From assembly GCF_001005085.2 (NCBI RefSeq), contig NZ_LBMU02000089.1, positions 31,945 to 95,944 of the forward strand: 64,000 bases of DNA, given 5' to 3'. The position numbers and the translations under genes are program-made. Shown here piece by piece: positions 1-7,096 of this stretch (position 1 is the stretch's first letter; every line of letters starts with the position of its first letter). The notes under the pieces were generated by a model that ran no database searches, was not told where the DNA came from, and saw only the letters and a program-made list of their open reading frames with translations. The stretch comes from Streptomyces humi. Its GTDB lineage: Bacteria > Actinomycetota > Actinomycetes > Streptomycetales > Streptomycetaceae.

Positions 1-357
1 GACTACGTCAACGCGCACGGCTCCGGCACCAAGCAGAACGACCGCCACGAGACCGCAGCGCTCAAGCGCAGCCTGGGCGCGCACGCCTACGACGTGCCGG
101 TCAGCTCCATCAAGTCGATGGTCGGGCACTCGCTGGGCGCCATCGGGTCCATCGAGATCGCGGCCTGCGCGCTCGCCATCAGGACCAACGTCGTACCGCC
201 CACGGCCAATCTGCACACCCCCGACCCCGAGTGCGACCTGGACTACGTGCCGCTGACCGCCCGCGACAAGCAGGTGGACACCGTGCTGTCGGTCGGCAGC
301 GGGTTCGGCGGGTTCCAGAGCGCGATGGTGCTGCACCGACCGGAGGTCGCCGCATGA
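1..357 (+). CDS. Type II PKS ketosynthase alpha, C-terminal fragment
   Basis: This is the last 118 residues of the KS-alpha (condensing) subunit of an aromatic polyketide synthase; the rest, including the active-site Cys, lies upstream of the window. The frame is open from base 1. Both catalytic histidines of the Cys-His-His triad are visible, in HGSGTKQND near residue 7 and in KSMVGHSLGAIGS near residue 43. The glycine-rich C-terminus SVGSGFGGFQSAMV is typical of the family. The stop overlaps the CLF start by 4 bp (ATGA), the usual translational coupling of KS-alpha with KS-beta. It forms a heterodimer with the next gene product and elongates malonyl units held on the ACP. Confidence 0.96.
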   Translation, partial: DYVNAHGSGTKQNDRHETAALKRSLGAHAYDVPVSSIKSMVGHSLGAIGSIEIAACALAIRTNVVPPTANLHTPDPECDLDYVPLTARDKQVDTVLSVGSGFGGFQSAMVLHRPEVAA

Positions 358-1598
358 ACGGCCGTACGGACAGCGGCGCCGATGCCGTGGTCGTCACCGG
401 TGTCTCGGTGGTGGCGCCGGGCGGTCTGGGGACCGAGGAGTACTGGAAGTCCGTGCTCACCGGCCGCAGCGGCATCGGGGAGCTCACCCGGTTCGACGTC
501 ACGCGCTACCCGGCCCGGCTCGCCGGGCAGATCAGGGACTTCGAGGCGGCCGACCACCTGCCCAGCCGGCTGCTGCCGCAGACCGACGTCTCGACCCGCT
601 ACGCGCTGGCCGCCGCGGCCTGGGCGCTCGCCGACGCCGGCGTGGCCGCCGGGACACTGCCCGACTACGACATGGGCGTGGTGACCTCCACCTCGCAGGG
701 CGGGTTCGAGTTCACCCACCGGGAGTTCAACAAGCTCTGGAGCAAGGGCCCGCAGCACGTCAGCGTCTACGAGTCGTTCGCCTGGTTCTACGCCGTGAAC
801 ACCGGGCAGATCTCCATCCGGCACGGCATGCGCGGCCCGAGCGCCGCGCTCGTCGCGGAGCAGGCGGGCGGCCTGGACGCGGTGGGGCACGCCCGCCGTA
901 CCGTGCGCCGGGGCACCCGGCTGGTGCTGAGCGGCGGGGTGGACTCCGCGTTCGATCCGTGGGGCTGGGTGGCGCAGTCGGCGAGCGGCCGGGTCACCAC
1001 GGCGACCGACCCGGAGCGCGCGTACCTGCCCTTCGACACCGCCGCGTCCGGGCACGTGCCCGCCGAGGGCGGCGCGATCCTGGTCGTCGAGGACGCCGGC
1101 TCGGCCCGGCTGCGCGGCGCGGAGCGGATCTACGGGACGCTCGCCGGGTACGCGTCCACCTTCGACCCGCGGCCCGGTTCGGGACGCCCGCCCGGCCTGC
1201 GCCGCACGGCCGAACTGGCGCTGGCGGACGCGGGGCTGGCGCCGGGCGACGTCGACGTGGTGTTCGCCGACGCGGCCGGGGTGCCGGAGCTCGACCGGGC
1301 CGAGGCGGCGGCGATCAGCGGCCTGTTCGGGCCGAACGCGGTCCCGGTGACCGCGCCCAAGTCCGTCACCGGCCGGATGTACGCGGGCGGCGGTCCGGCC
1401 GACCTGGTCGCCGCGCTGCTCGCCGTCCGGGACAGCGTGGTCCCGGCGACCGCGCACACCACGTCGGTGCCCGCCGGCTACGGCATCGACCTCGTCCTCG
1501 GGGAACCCCGCGCCCTGCCCGTACGGGCCGCGCTGGTGCTCGCCCGCGGACGCTGGGGCTTCAACTCGGCGGTCGTCGTGACCGGCCCGACGCGCTGA
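354..1598 (+). CDS. Type II PKS chain length factor (ketosynthase beta)
   Basis: KS-beta/CLF of 414 residues, the non-condensing partner that sets chain length and primes by decarboxylating malonyl-ACP. The start is the ATG overlapping the KS-alpha stop. The thiolase-fold opening VVVTGVSVVAPGGLG follows a short leader. Where KS-alpha has the active-site Cys, this protein has Gln in VAEQAGG at about residue 165, the hallmark of a CLF. The C-terminal FNSAVVV matches the family end. Its closest known functional relatives are the ActI-ORF2-type subunits of C16 systems, but chain length cannot be read reliably by eye. The ACP gene follows after 42 bp. Confidence 0.95.
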   Translation: MNGRTDSGADAVVVTGVSVVAPGGLGTEEYWKSVLTGRSGIGELTRFDVTRYPARLAGQIRDFEAADHLPSRLLPQTDVSTRYALAAAAWALADAGVAAGTLPDYDMGVVTSTSQGGFEFTHREFNKLWSKGPQHVSVYESFAWFYAVNTGQISIRHGMRGPSAALVAEQAGGLDAVGHARRTVRRGTRLVLSGGVDSAFDPWGWVAQSASGRVTTATDPERAYLPFDTAASGHVPAEGGAILVVEDAGSARLRGAERIYGTLAGYASTFDPRPGSGRPPGLRRTAELALADAGLAPGDVDVVFADAAGVPELDRAEAAAISGLFGPNAVPVTAPKSVTGRMYAGGGPADLVAALLAVRDSVVPATAHTTSVPAGYGIDLVLGEPRALPVRAALVLARGRWGFNSAVVVTGPTR

Positions 1599-1640
1599 CG
1601 CCCCCCTTCGACCCATCAACTCCTGGCAGGAGACCACGTC

Positions 1641-1901
1641 ATGGCACACATCCAGATCGACGACCTGCGGCGCATCCTCGTCGCCTGCGCCGGTGAGGAC
1701 GACGGCATCGACCTGAGCGGCGACATCCTCGACACCTCCTTCGGTGACCTGGGGTACGACTCGCTCGCTCTGATGGAGACCGCCGCCCGGATCGAACGGG
1801 ACTACGGGGTGGCCCTCGCGGACGACGTGATCGCCGACGCGAGGACGCCGCGCGACCTGCTCGACCTGGTCAACCGGGCCGTCCCGGCGGACGCCCGGTG
1901 A
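1641..1901 (+). CDS. Type II PKS acyl carrier protein
   Basis: ACP of 86 residues that carries the growing poly-beta-ketone chain on a phosphopantetheine arm. The attachment serine is in LGYDSLALMET, about residue 42, and the helical pattern DDLRRILVACAG...DLLDLVNRAV is close to ActI-ORF3-type ACPs. An AGGAG-like ribosome site (ggcaggaga) lies 7 to 12 nt before the ATG. The stop overlaps the GTG start of the aromatase/cyclase by 4 bp (GTGA), so the minimal PKS and first cyclase form one transcription unit. Confidence 0.96.
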   Translation: MAHIQIDDLRRILVACAGEDDGIDLSGDILDTSFGDLGYDSLALMETAARIERDYGVALADDVIADARTPRDLLDLVNRAVPADAR

Positions 1902-2845
1902 CGGCCGGACCCCGCCCGCTGCACGCCGAGCACACCCGGGTGGTGCACGCGCCGCCCGGCCCGCTGTACGACCTGGTGGCGGACGTGACGCTGTGGCCGG
2001 CCGTCTTCGGCCCCACCGTGCACGCCCGCCGGCTGGAAGGCGGCCGGGACAGCGAGCGGATCCGGCTCTGGGCGACGGTGAACGGCCGGGTGAGCGACTG
2101 GGTGTCGCGCCGCACCCTCGACCCGGGCCGGCTCACGGTCGGCTTCGAGCAGGAGGTCAGCAGTGCGCCGGTCGCCTCGATGGGCGGCGAGTGGCTCTTC
2201 CGTGAGCTGGGCGGCGACCGGACCGAGGTCGTCCTGCGGCACCACTTCACGGTCGTCGACGACGACCCGGCCGCCGTGTCCTGGGTGCAGGAGGCGCTGG
2301 ACCGCAACAGCGCGGCGGAACTCGGCGCGCTGGCCCGGATCGTGGAGACCGGGCACCCACCGCGGGAGATCGTGTTCTCGTTCACCGACACCCTCGCGCT
2401 GACCGGCCCGGCGGACGCGGCCTACGAGTTCGTGGCCCGTGCCGACCTGTGGCCCGAGCGGCTTCCGCACGTGGCCGGGGTGACCCTCACCGAGACCGCG
2501 CCCGGGGTGCAGGACCTGCGGATGGAGACGGCGACGGCGGACGGCTCGACCCACACCACCCATTCGGTACGGGTGTGCCGGCGGCCGGAGTGGATCGCGT
2601 ACAAGCAGCTCCGCACCCCGGAGCTGCTGCTCGGGCACAGCGGGCTGTGGACGTTCGGCGAGGGACCGGACGGGCCGTTCGCCACCGCGAGCCACACGGT
2701 GGCCCTGAACCCCGAGGCGGTGTCCCGGGAGCTGGGGGCGGACCGCACGACCGCGGACGCGCGGCGGCACGTGCGGGAACTGCTCGGCCGCAACAGCCGC
2801 ACCACGCTGGCGCACGCGGCCGGGCAGAGCGCCCCGGCCCGGTAG
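1898..2845 (+). CDS. Two-domain polyketide aromatase/cyclase
   Basis: Protein of 315 residues with two tandem SRPBCC (START/Bet v1-like) domains, approximately 5-150 and 165-305, as in the ActVII-type di-domain aromatase/cyclases. These close and aromatise the first ring after C9 ketoreduction. Each domain opens with the same motif, APPGPLYDLVADVTLWP in the first and GPADAAYEFVARADLWPERLP in the second. It starts at a GTG overlapping the ACP stop. A 23-bp perfect hairpin 36 bp past the stop ends the operon. The di-domain form, together with an ActIII-like reductase elsewhere in the window, points to a reduced polyketide. Confidence 0.93.
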   Translation: MTAGPRPLHAEHTRVVHAPPGPLYDLVADVTLWPAVFGPTVHARRLEGGRDSERIRLWATVNGRVSDWVSRRTLDPGRLTVGFEQEVSSAPVASMGGEWLFRELGGDRTEVVLRHHFTVVDDDPAAVSWVQEALDRNSAAELGALARIVETGHPPREIVFSFTDTLALTGPADAAYEFVARADLWPERLPHVAGVTLTETAPGVQDLRMETATADGSTHTTHSVRVCRRPEWIAYKQLRTPELLLGHSGLWTFGEGPDGPFATASHTVALNPEAVSRELGADRTTADARRHVRELLGRNSRTTLAHAAGQSAPAR

Positions 2846-2880
2846 CGGTAGCCGGCGGGCAGCAACGGACGGCCGGACAC

Positions 2881-2929
2881 GAACGGGCGGGGTCCCGGCG
2901 GTGAACCACCGCCGGGACCCCGCCCGTTC
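2881..2929. terminator. Perfect 23-bp hairpin, bidirectional terminator candidate
   Basis: Bases 2881-2903 pair perfectly with 2907-2929 around a 3-nt AAC loop. The structure sits between the convergent aromatase/cyclase gene and the 3036-3599 gene, so it can serve both. There is no T-tract, as is common in Streptomyces. Its right arm runs straight into the repeat array that follows. Confidence 0.8.
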
Positions 2930-3044
2930 AGCTGTTGAGCCCGTTCAGCTGTTGAGCCCGTGCAGCTGTTGAGCCCGTGCAGCCGTTGCGCCCGTACCGT
3001 TGCGCCCGTTCAGCCGTTGCGCCCGTTCAGCCCGTTCAGCCGTC
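2925..3044. repeat. Degenerate 8-9 bp tandem repeat array between convergent genes
   Basis: Short blocks such as CCGTTCAGC, TGTTGAGC and CGTTGCGC alternate roughly thirteen times with an apparent 17-18 bp higher-order period. On the minus strand the array reads CTGAACGGG repeatedly, and its first copy contains the TGA stop codon of the 3036-3599 gene. The repeat therefore looks like reiteration of that gene's last bases past its stop. Confidence 0.75.
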
Positions 3045-3599
3045 CGTGATCCGGATCCTGGCGAGCAGGGCGGGTCCGTCGGGGCGGCCGGTGACGACGC
3101 CGTTCATGCCCTTCGACGGCTGCTCCCAGCGGTAGCCCCAGACGGGCCCGGTGCCGTCAGGGCCGCCGCCCAGCGCCACCTCGGCCACGCCGTCGGGTCC
3201 GGCGGTCACCGTCCAGGTAAGACACGGCAGGGTGAAGGTCGTACCGGACACGAAGGGCCCGGGGGCGTGCAGCATCAGCGCGCCCCCGGCCGGCCGGGTG
3301 TACGGCTCGGTGCCGCCGAGGCCGCTGCCGCCGGACAGGACGGCGCCGCCCGGGTCCGCGTCCCGCGGCGGGACGAAGCCCAGCCGCAGGTCCTGGACCC
3401 GGCTGCTGAACCGGGGGTCGAAGGTGAGCGGTTCGGGCCGCACGGCGACGGTGAACGACTCGCCGGGCCGGACCGTGCCGGGGGCCGTGACGGTGAAGCC
3501 GAGCCGGTAGGGGATGTCATGGGTGTCACCGGCGGGTTCGGTGTACACCTGGCAGGTCAGCGCGACCGTGACGACGGCCGGGGTGGTCGGCGCGGTCAT
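3036..3599 (-). CDS. Hypothetical protein of the polyketide cluster
   Basis: Predicted 187-residue protein that I do not recognise. It has no signal peptide or membrane span. The sequence is rich in beta-type segments (VTVALTCQVYTEP, YRLGFTVTAPGTV, ESFTVAVRPEPLTF), suggesting an all-beta or immunoglobulin-like fold, with three scattered cysteines. It begins 3 bp after the methyltransferase stop on the same strand, so the two are almost certainly co-transcribed and translationally coupled. Its position argues for a role with the methyltransferase or in tailoring, but nothing in the sequence gives a reaction. The stop lies inside a tandem repeat. Confidence 0.75.
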   Translation of the reverse strand: MTAPTTPAVVTVALTCQVYTEPAGDTHDIPYRLGFTVTAPGTVRPGESFTVAVRPEPLTFDPRFSSRVQDLRLGFVPPRDADPGGAVLSGGSGLGGTEPYTRPAGGALMLHAPGPFVSGTTFTLPCLTWTVTAGPDGVAEVALGGGPDGTGPVWGYRWEQPSKGMNGVVTGRPDGPALLARIRITDG

Positions 3600-3602
3600 C
3601 CG

Positions 3603-4466
3603 TCACCCTTCCCGTACGGCCGTGACGAGTCCGCCGGCGCCGGTGCCGGTCCGTTCGTCGAGGAACGCCTCCCGCCCGTAGCGCAGGTGGAGTTCCTCCA
3701 TGGTCGGGGCGTCGGCGGGCCGCCAGCCGTGCCGGACCAGCCAGCCCGACGGGTCGGGCTGGGTGGAGCGCCACGGGGCGTTGATCGAGGACTGCATGCG
3801 CTTGAAGCCGCTGACGTCGCCGCGGTAGGTGGTGGTGGGGTTGACCACCTCGATGCCGAACCGGCTGCCGAGCGCGGACAGTTCACCGACCCGGTCGACG
3901 AGCCGGTCGTTGTCGGTCTCGGTGAGGTACGGCAGCAGGCCCTCCGCGAGCCAGGCCGTCGGCGCCTGCGGACTGAAGCCGGCGGCCGTGAGGGCGGCGC
4001 CCCAGTCCTCCCGCAGGTCCGCCGGGACGGCCGTGCGACCGCGGGTGGGCTCGGTGCTCTCGCCCAGGACGTCGTACTTGAAGGCCAGCACGTCCGGCAG
4101 GTCGATCTCGAACACCCGGGTCCCGGCGGGCCAGTCGAGCCGCAGCGCGCGGGTGTCCAGGCCGGCGGCGAGGATGACCACCTGGGAGCAGCCGCCGCGG
4201 GCCGCGGCCAGCAGGTAGTCGTCGAACAGCGCGGTCCGCAGGGCTATGTAGCCGCCGAAGATCTTCATGCCGGCGACCGTCTCGTCGCCGACGGCGTCCA
4301 CGAAGGCCTTGGCGTACGGGTCGTCGAAGAGCCGGTCGTCGCGGGCGCTCTCCCGTGCCCGGGCCAGCGCCACGCCGACCGCCGTGAGTCCGACGCCCTC
4401 GGGCAGCCGGCGTCCGTCGCCGTGTGGCGGTGCGCCGCCGAGTCGTGCCTGGTCGAGCTCGCCCAT
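3603..4466 (-). CDS. SAM-dependent methyltransferase (TIGR00027/LCMT-like family)
   Basis: Protein of 287 residues of the leucine carboxyl methyltransferase-like class I family found widely in actinobacteria. It has the N-terminal family pattern TAVGVALARARES...LFDDPYAKAFV, the SAM-binding stretch VVILAAGLDTRALRLDWP near residue 95, the acidic ribose-binding FEIDLP, and GLLPYL in mid-protein. An AGGGGAG ribosome site is about 6 nt before the ATG. It is the first gene of a minus-strand pair with the hypothetical gene 3036-3599. In this cluster it probably O- or carboxyl-methylates the polyketide; the acceptor cannot be told from sequence. Confidence 0.9.
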   Translation of the reverse strand: MGELDQARLGGAPPHGDGRRLPEGVGLTAVGVALARARESARDDRLFDDPYAKAFVDAVGDETVAGMKIFGGYIALRTALFDDYLLAAARGGCSQVVILAAGLDTRALRLDWPAGTRVFEIDLPDVLAFKYDVLGESTEPTRGRTAVPADLREDWGAALTAAGFSPQAPTAWLAEGLLPYLTETDNDRLVDRVGELSALGSRFGIEVVNPTTTYRGDVSGFKRMQSSINAPWRSTQPDPSGWLVRHGWRPADAPTMEELHLRYGREAFLDERTGTGAGGLVTAVREG

Positions 4467-4485
4467 GCGCGCTCCCCTTTCCTTT

Positions 4486-4620
4486 CCTGTGCCGGATCAC
4501 CGTGTGCCGGGTCAACCTGTGTCAGGTGCACTTGTGCCGGGTGTACCTGTGCCGAATCCACTCGTGCCGGGTGCACCTGTGCCGGGTGCACCTGTGCCGA
4601 ATCCACTTGTGTCAGGTGCC
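4486..4620. repeat. Nine exact-length 15-bp tandem repeats
   Basis: Nine units, each exactly 15 bp and close to CCTGTGCCGGGTGCA, run without a break. Variants GTGCCGAATCCA and GTGTCAGGTGCA recur in a pattern. The array lies 20 bp upstream of the methyltransferase start, in the divergent control region shared with the luciferase-like gene at 4783. Because 15 is a multiple of three, several frames remain open across it, but there is no ribosome site or homology to suggest translation. Confidence 0.9.
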
Positions 4621-4690
4621 GCTCGACTTCCGCTGGAAGCGGCCGAAAGACGTCGTCGGGCCGGGCCGCGCCTCGTGCGGGCCGCCGTGC

Positions 4691-4733
4691 CCGAGCCATG
4701 CTTGAGCCCCGGTCGAGTCCCCTCGGCCAGCCT
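4691..4733 (+). promoter_or_regulatory. Candidate SARP box and -10 for the 4783 gene
   Basis: Heptamers CCGAGCC (4691), TTGAGCC (4702) and TCGAGTC (4713) start exactly 11 bp apart. Eight nt after the last comes CAGCCT (4728-4733), a -10-like hexamer with A at position 2 and T at 6. This is the layout known for SARP activators such as ActII-ORF4, which bind direct heptamer repeats 8 bp upstream of the -10. Confidence 0.6.
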
Positions 4734-4782
4734 GACGACGGACGTGCGGCGCCGCCGTACCGACGAACGGAGGTCGTTTCCA

Positions 4783-5727
4783 GTGACTGGTGCTCAGCGG
4801 CAGGAGGCAGACCCGGCAGCCGTCGCCGACCGCCCGGCGGGGCGTCGGCTGCGGGTCGGCGGGGATCTGCCGTACTTCGACGATCCGGCCGAACTCCGCG
4901 ACTACGTCCAGGCGTTCGAGGATCTCGGATACGACCACCTGGGCTTCGGAGAGCACGTGGTCTCGGCCCGGACCGACGACTGGCCCTCGGAGATCTCCCC
5001 GTGCGCGCCCTGGCACGAGTCGTTCACGCAGGCCGCCTACCTCGCGGCGGTCACCTCCCGGGTGGAGCTGACCGCCGCCGTGCTGCTGCCGCAGCGGCCG
5101 GTGGCGCTCGCCGCCAAGCAGGCGGCCGAGGTGGACCTGCTGTCCGGCGGCCGGCTCAGGCTGTCGGTGAGCGTCGGCTGGAACCGCGACGAGGTCCGCG
5201 CCCTGGGCGTGGACCCGGCCGTCCGCGGCCGGCTGATCGAGGAGCAGATCGAGGCGATGCGGCTGCTGTGGGAGCAGCCGGCGGTGAGTTACACGGGTGA
5301 GCTGGTGCGGCTGCGGGACGTGGCGCTCAACCCGCGCCCCGTGCGGCGGCTGCCGGTGTGGATGGGCGGCGGCGACTTCGCCGGGGGCGGGGTGCCCCGG
5401 CCCGCCGTCCTGGACCGGATGGCCCGGCTGGCGGACGGCTTCCGGATGTTCGGGCCGCTGATGCGGGACACCGGGACCGGGCTGAAGGTCGTCGCGCGCC
5501 TGCGCGAGCTGGTCGCCAGGTACGGCCGGGACGAGGAGTCCTTCGGGATCGAGGCGCGGATCCCGTTGCAGCTGGTGCCGGAGCAGGAGTGGGCCGGGCG
5601 GCTCGCCTTCTGGCGGGACGCGGGCGCCACGCACGTCTCGCTGTCCAACCGGCGCGGGGCGGGCGGCGCGGACGCCGAGATCGCCAGGCTGGCCCGGTTC
5701 GTGGAGCTGACCCGGCAGGACTGGTGA
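4783..5727 (+). CDS. LLM-class flavin/F420-dependent oxidoreductase
   Basis: Protein of 314 residues of the bacterial luciferase-like monooxygenase fold (TIM barrel). The start is the GTG at 4783, chosen because CGGAGG stands 9 nt before it; an open frame extends far upstream but crosses the repeat and the promoter. Visible family segments are GYDHLGFGEHVV, TAAVLLPQRPVALAAKQAAEVDLLSGGRLRLSVSVGWN and PVWMGGG. The class includes F420-dependent reductases and FMNH2-dependent monooxygenases, and the sequence alone does not separate them. A candidate SARP box upstream ties it to the polyketide pathway, where it may carry out a redox tailoring step. Confidence 0.88.
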   Translation: MTGAQRQEADPAAVADRPAGRRLRVGGDLPYFDDPAELRDYVQAFEDLGYDHLGFGEHVVSARTDDWPSEISPCAPWHESFTQAAYLAAVTSRVELTAAVLLPQRPVALAAKQAAEVDLLSGGRLRLSVSVGWNRDEVRALGVDPAVRGRLIEEQIEAMRLLWEQPAVSYTGELVRLRDVALNPRPVRRLPVWMGGGDFAGGGVPRPAVLDRMARLADGFRMFGPLMRDTGTGLKVVARLRELVARYGRDEESFGIEARIPLQLVPEQEWAGRLAFWRDAGATHVSLSNRRGAGGADAEIARLARFVELTRQDW

Positions 5728-5772
5728 CGCCGGAGCGCCACGCCGGCTGACGCCCATCGCCCGGTACGGGGG

Positions 5773-6204
5773 TCAGCCGGCGGCCGTCGGCACGTCCCGG
5801 GCGTGCACGCCGGGGACGTCGGGATCGAGGTTCCAGGCGACGACGCGGACGGGGTGGATGCGGATCAGCTCGCCGCTGAAGTACGGGTTGGGCGGGGTCT
5901 GGTCGCGCAGGGCCTCGGCCCGGCCGCGGATCTCGATGCCCCGGCCGCGGTACGGCGAGTCGGTGCTGCCGGCGGGCGCGAAGTCGTCCACGACGAACGA
6001 GACCTCCGGCCGTGCCTCGATGTTGCGGAACTTCCGGCTGGCCGCGAGGTTCGGGCCGCCGATGTCGATGGTGCCGGTGTCCGTGTCGAGGACGAAGCTG
6101 ACCGGACGGTTCTGCGGCTCGCCGGACGGGCCGACCGTCGCCAGCCGGCCGTGTCCCTGCGCGGCCAGGTAGCCGAGTTCCGCCTCGCTGAACGGCACGC
6201 TCAT
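5773..6204 (-). CDS. PPOX-family flavin/F420-binding oxidoreductase
   Basis: Protein of 143 residues with the split-barrel flavin-binding fold of the pyridoxamine 5'-phosphate oxidase superfamily. RLATVGPSGEPQNRPVSF at residues 21-38 is the typical strand-turn-strand near the cofactor, followed by SRKFRNIEARPEVSFVVDD. The actinobacterial branch of this size is mostly F420-dependent (FDOR-B type). The ATG overlaps the TetR stop by 4 bp, so the pair is coupled. Together with the two LLM proteins it gives the cluster several possible F420 enzymes. Its substrate is unknown. Confidence 0.85.
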   Translation of the reverse strand: MSVPFSEAELGYLAAQGHGRLATVGPSGEPQNRPVSFVLDTDTGTIDIGGPNLAASRKFRNIEARPEVSFVVDDFAPAGSTDSPYRGRGIEIRGRAEALRDQTPPNPYFSGELIRIHPVRVVAWNLDPDVPGVHARDVPTAAG

Positions 6205-6986
6205 CGCGGGTTCCCCTCGTCGGGTGCGTCGGGTGCGTCGGTTACATCGGGGGCGTCGGGTGCGTCGGTTCCATCGGGTGCGTCGGCTTCGGTCACGGTC
6301 CCTTCCGTGGACCGCGGTGCGGTGCCGCCGCCGAGGTGGCGGATGAGCCGGCGCAGCTGCTCGCCGTAGGAGGCGTCGAACTCCGGAGAGCCGGGGTCGA
6401 GACCGGTCACCTGGCGGGCCGTCTGCGGCAGTACGACCGGGGCCAGGATGATGCCCATGAGGGCCAGCCGGACGAAGCCCGGGTCGAGGTCGTCGGCGAT
6501 CTCGCCGCGCTCCTGGGCCTGGCGCAGGTTGGCCACGTCCTGGCCGAGCGTGGCGTCGTCGTACGTCTCGCCCGCCGTGGAGTCTCCGGTCAGGCCCCGC
6601 CAGATGAGCAGCCGGGCCGGGCGCGGGTCCGCGAGGCCGGCGGCGAGGTAGCGGGCGGCGACCTCCTCCAGCGGCAGGTCCGGGTCGGCGAAGACCGTCT
6701 CGCGCTCCGGCCAGCCGCGCTGGATCTCGCGGTAGAGCCCTTCCTTGCCGCCGAAGTAGTAGTTGATCAGCTGTTTGTTGACGCCCGCGCGGGCCGCGAT
6801 GTCCTGGACGCGGGCACCGGCGAAGCCCTTCTCGGCGAACTCGTCCAGGGCGGCCTCGCACAGCGCCCTGCGGGATCGCTCGGCGTCCCGCTGCCGCTCC
6901 TCGGGGGCCGGGGAACGGCGCGACCCCTGTCGCCCGCTCGCCGCCGGTGGGGTCTCCTCGGCCGTCGGGCCGGTCGTCGAGGTCAT
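6201..6986 (-). CDS. TetR-family transcriptional repressor
   Basis: Protein of 261 residues. The helix-turn-helix lies at about residues 35-85, with RRALCEAALDEFAEKGFAGARVQDIAARAGVNKQLINYYFGGKEGLYRE a textbook TetR DNA-binding domain; the rest is the ligand domain. It is divergent from the MFS exporter at 7097 and probably represses it and itself, releasing DNA when the pathway product or an intermediate binds. The last 25 residues are an in-frame repeat of DAPD/TDAPDAPD that other family members lack. An operator-like palindrome covers the exporter -35 (see 7050-7096). Confidence 0.93.
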   Translation of the reverse strand: MTSTTGPTAEETPPAASGRQGSRRSPAPEERQRDAERSRRALCEAALDEFAEKGFAGARVQDIAARAGVNKQLINYYFGGKEGLYREIQRGWPERETVFADPDLPLEEVAARYLAAGLADPRPARLLIWRGLTGDSTAGETYDDATLGQDVANLRQAQERGEIADDLDPGFVRLALMGIILAPVVLPQTARQVTGLDPGSPEFDASYGEQLRRLIRHLGGGTAPRSTEGTVTEADAPDGTDAPDAPDVTDAPDAPDEGNPR

Positions 6987-7049
6987 GATGCCAGCCTAAC
7001 AAAGCCGTCAACCATCGACCTGACTGAATCAGCCAACTTCCAGCCTTAA

Positions 7050-7096
7050 TCAACCAGTCGTTTGACAGAGGAGAACGGTCGGTTGAGACTGCTGGT
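7050..7096 (+). promoter_or_regulatory. MFS promoter with overlapping TetR operator, probably leaderless
   Basis: TTGACA (7062-7067) and GAGACT (7085-7090) are 17 bp apart. The GTG start is 7 nt after the -10, so transcription probably begins at the start codon, and no ribosome site is placed correctly. The imperfect palindrome TCAACCAGTCGTTTGA (7050-7065) overlaps the -35, and half-sites TCAACC (7008-7013) and GGTTGA (7081-7086) flank it. Confidence 0.65.

Noticed and set aside
4267..4782. N-terminal extension of the LLM protein
   Set aside because: It would run through the promoter and the 15-bp repeats and is antisense to the methyltransferase start.
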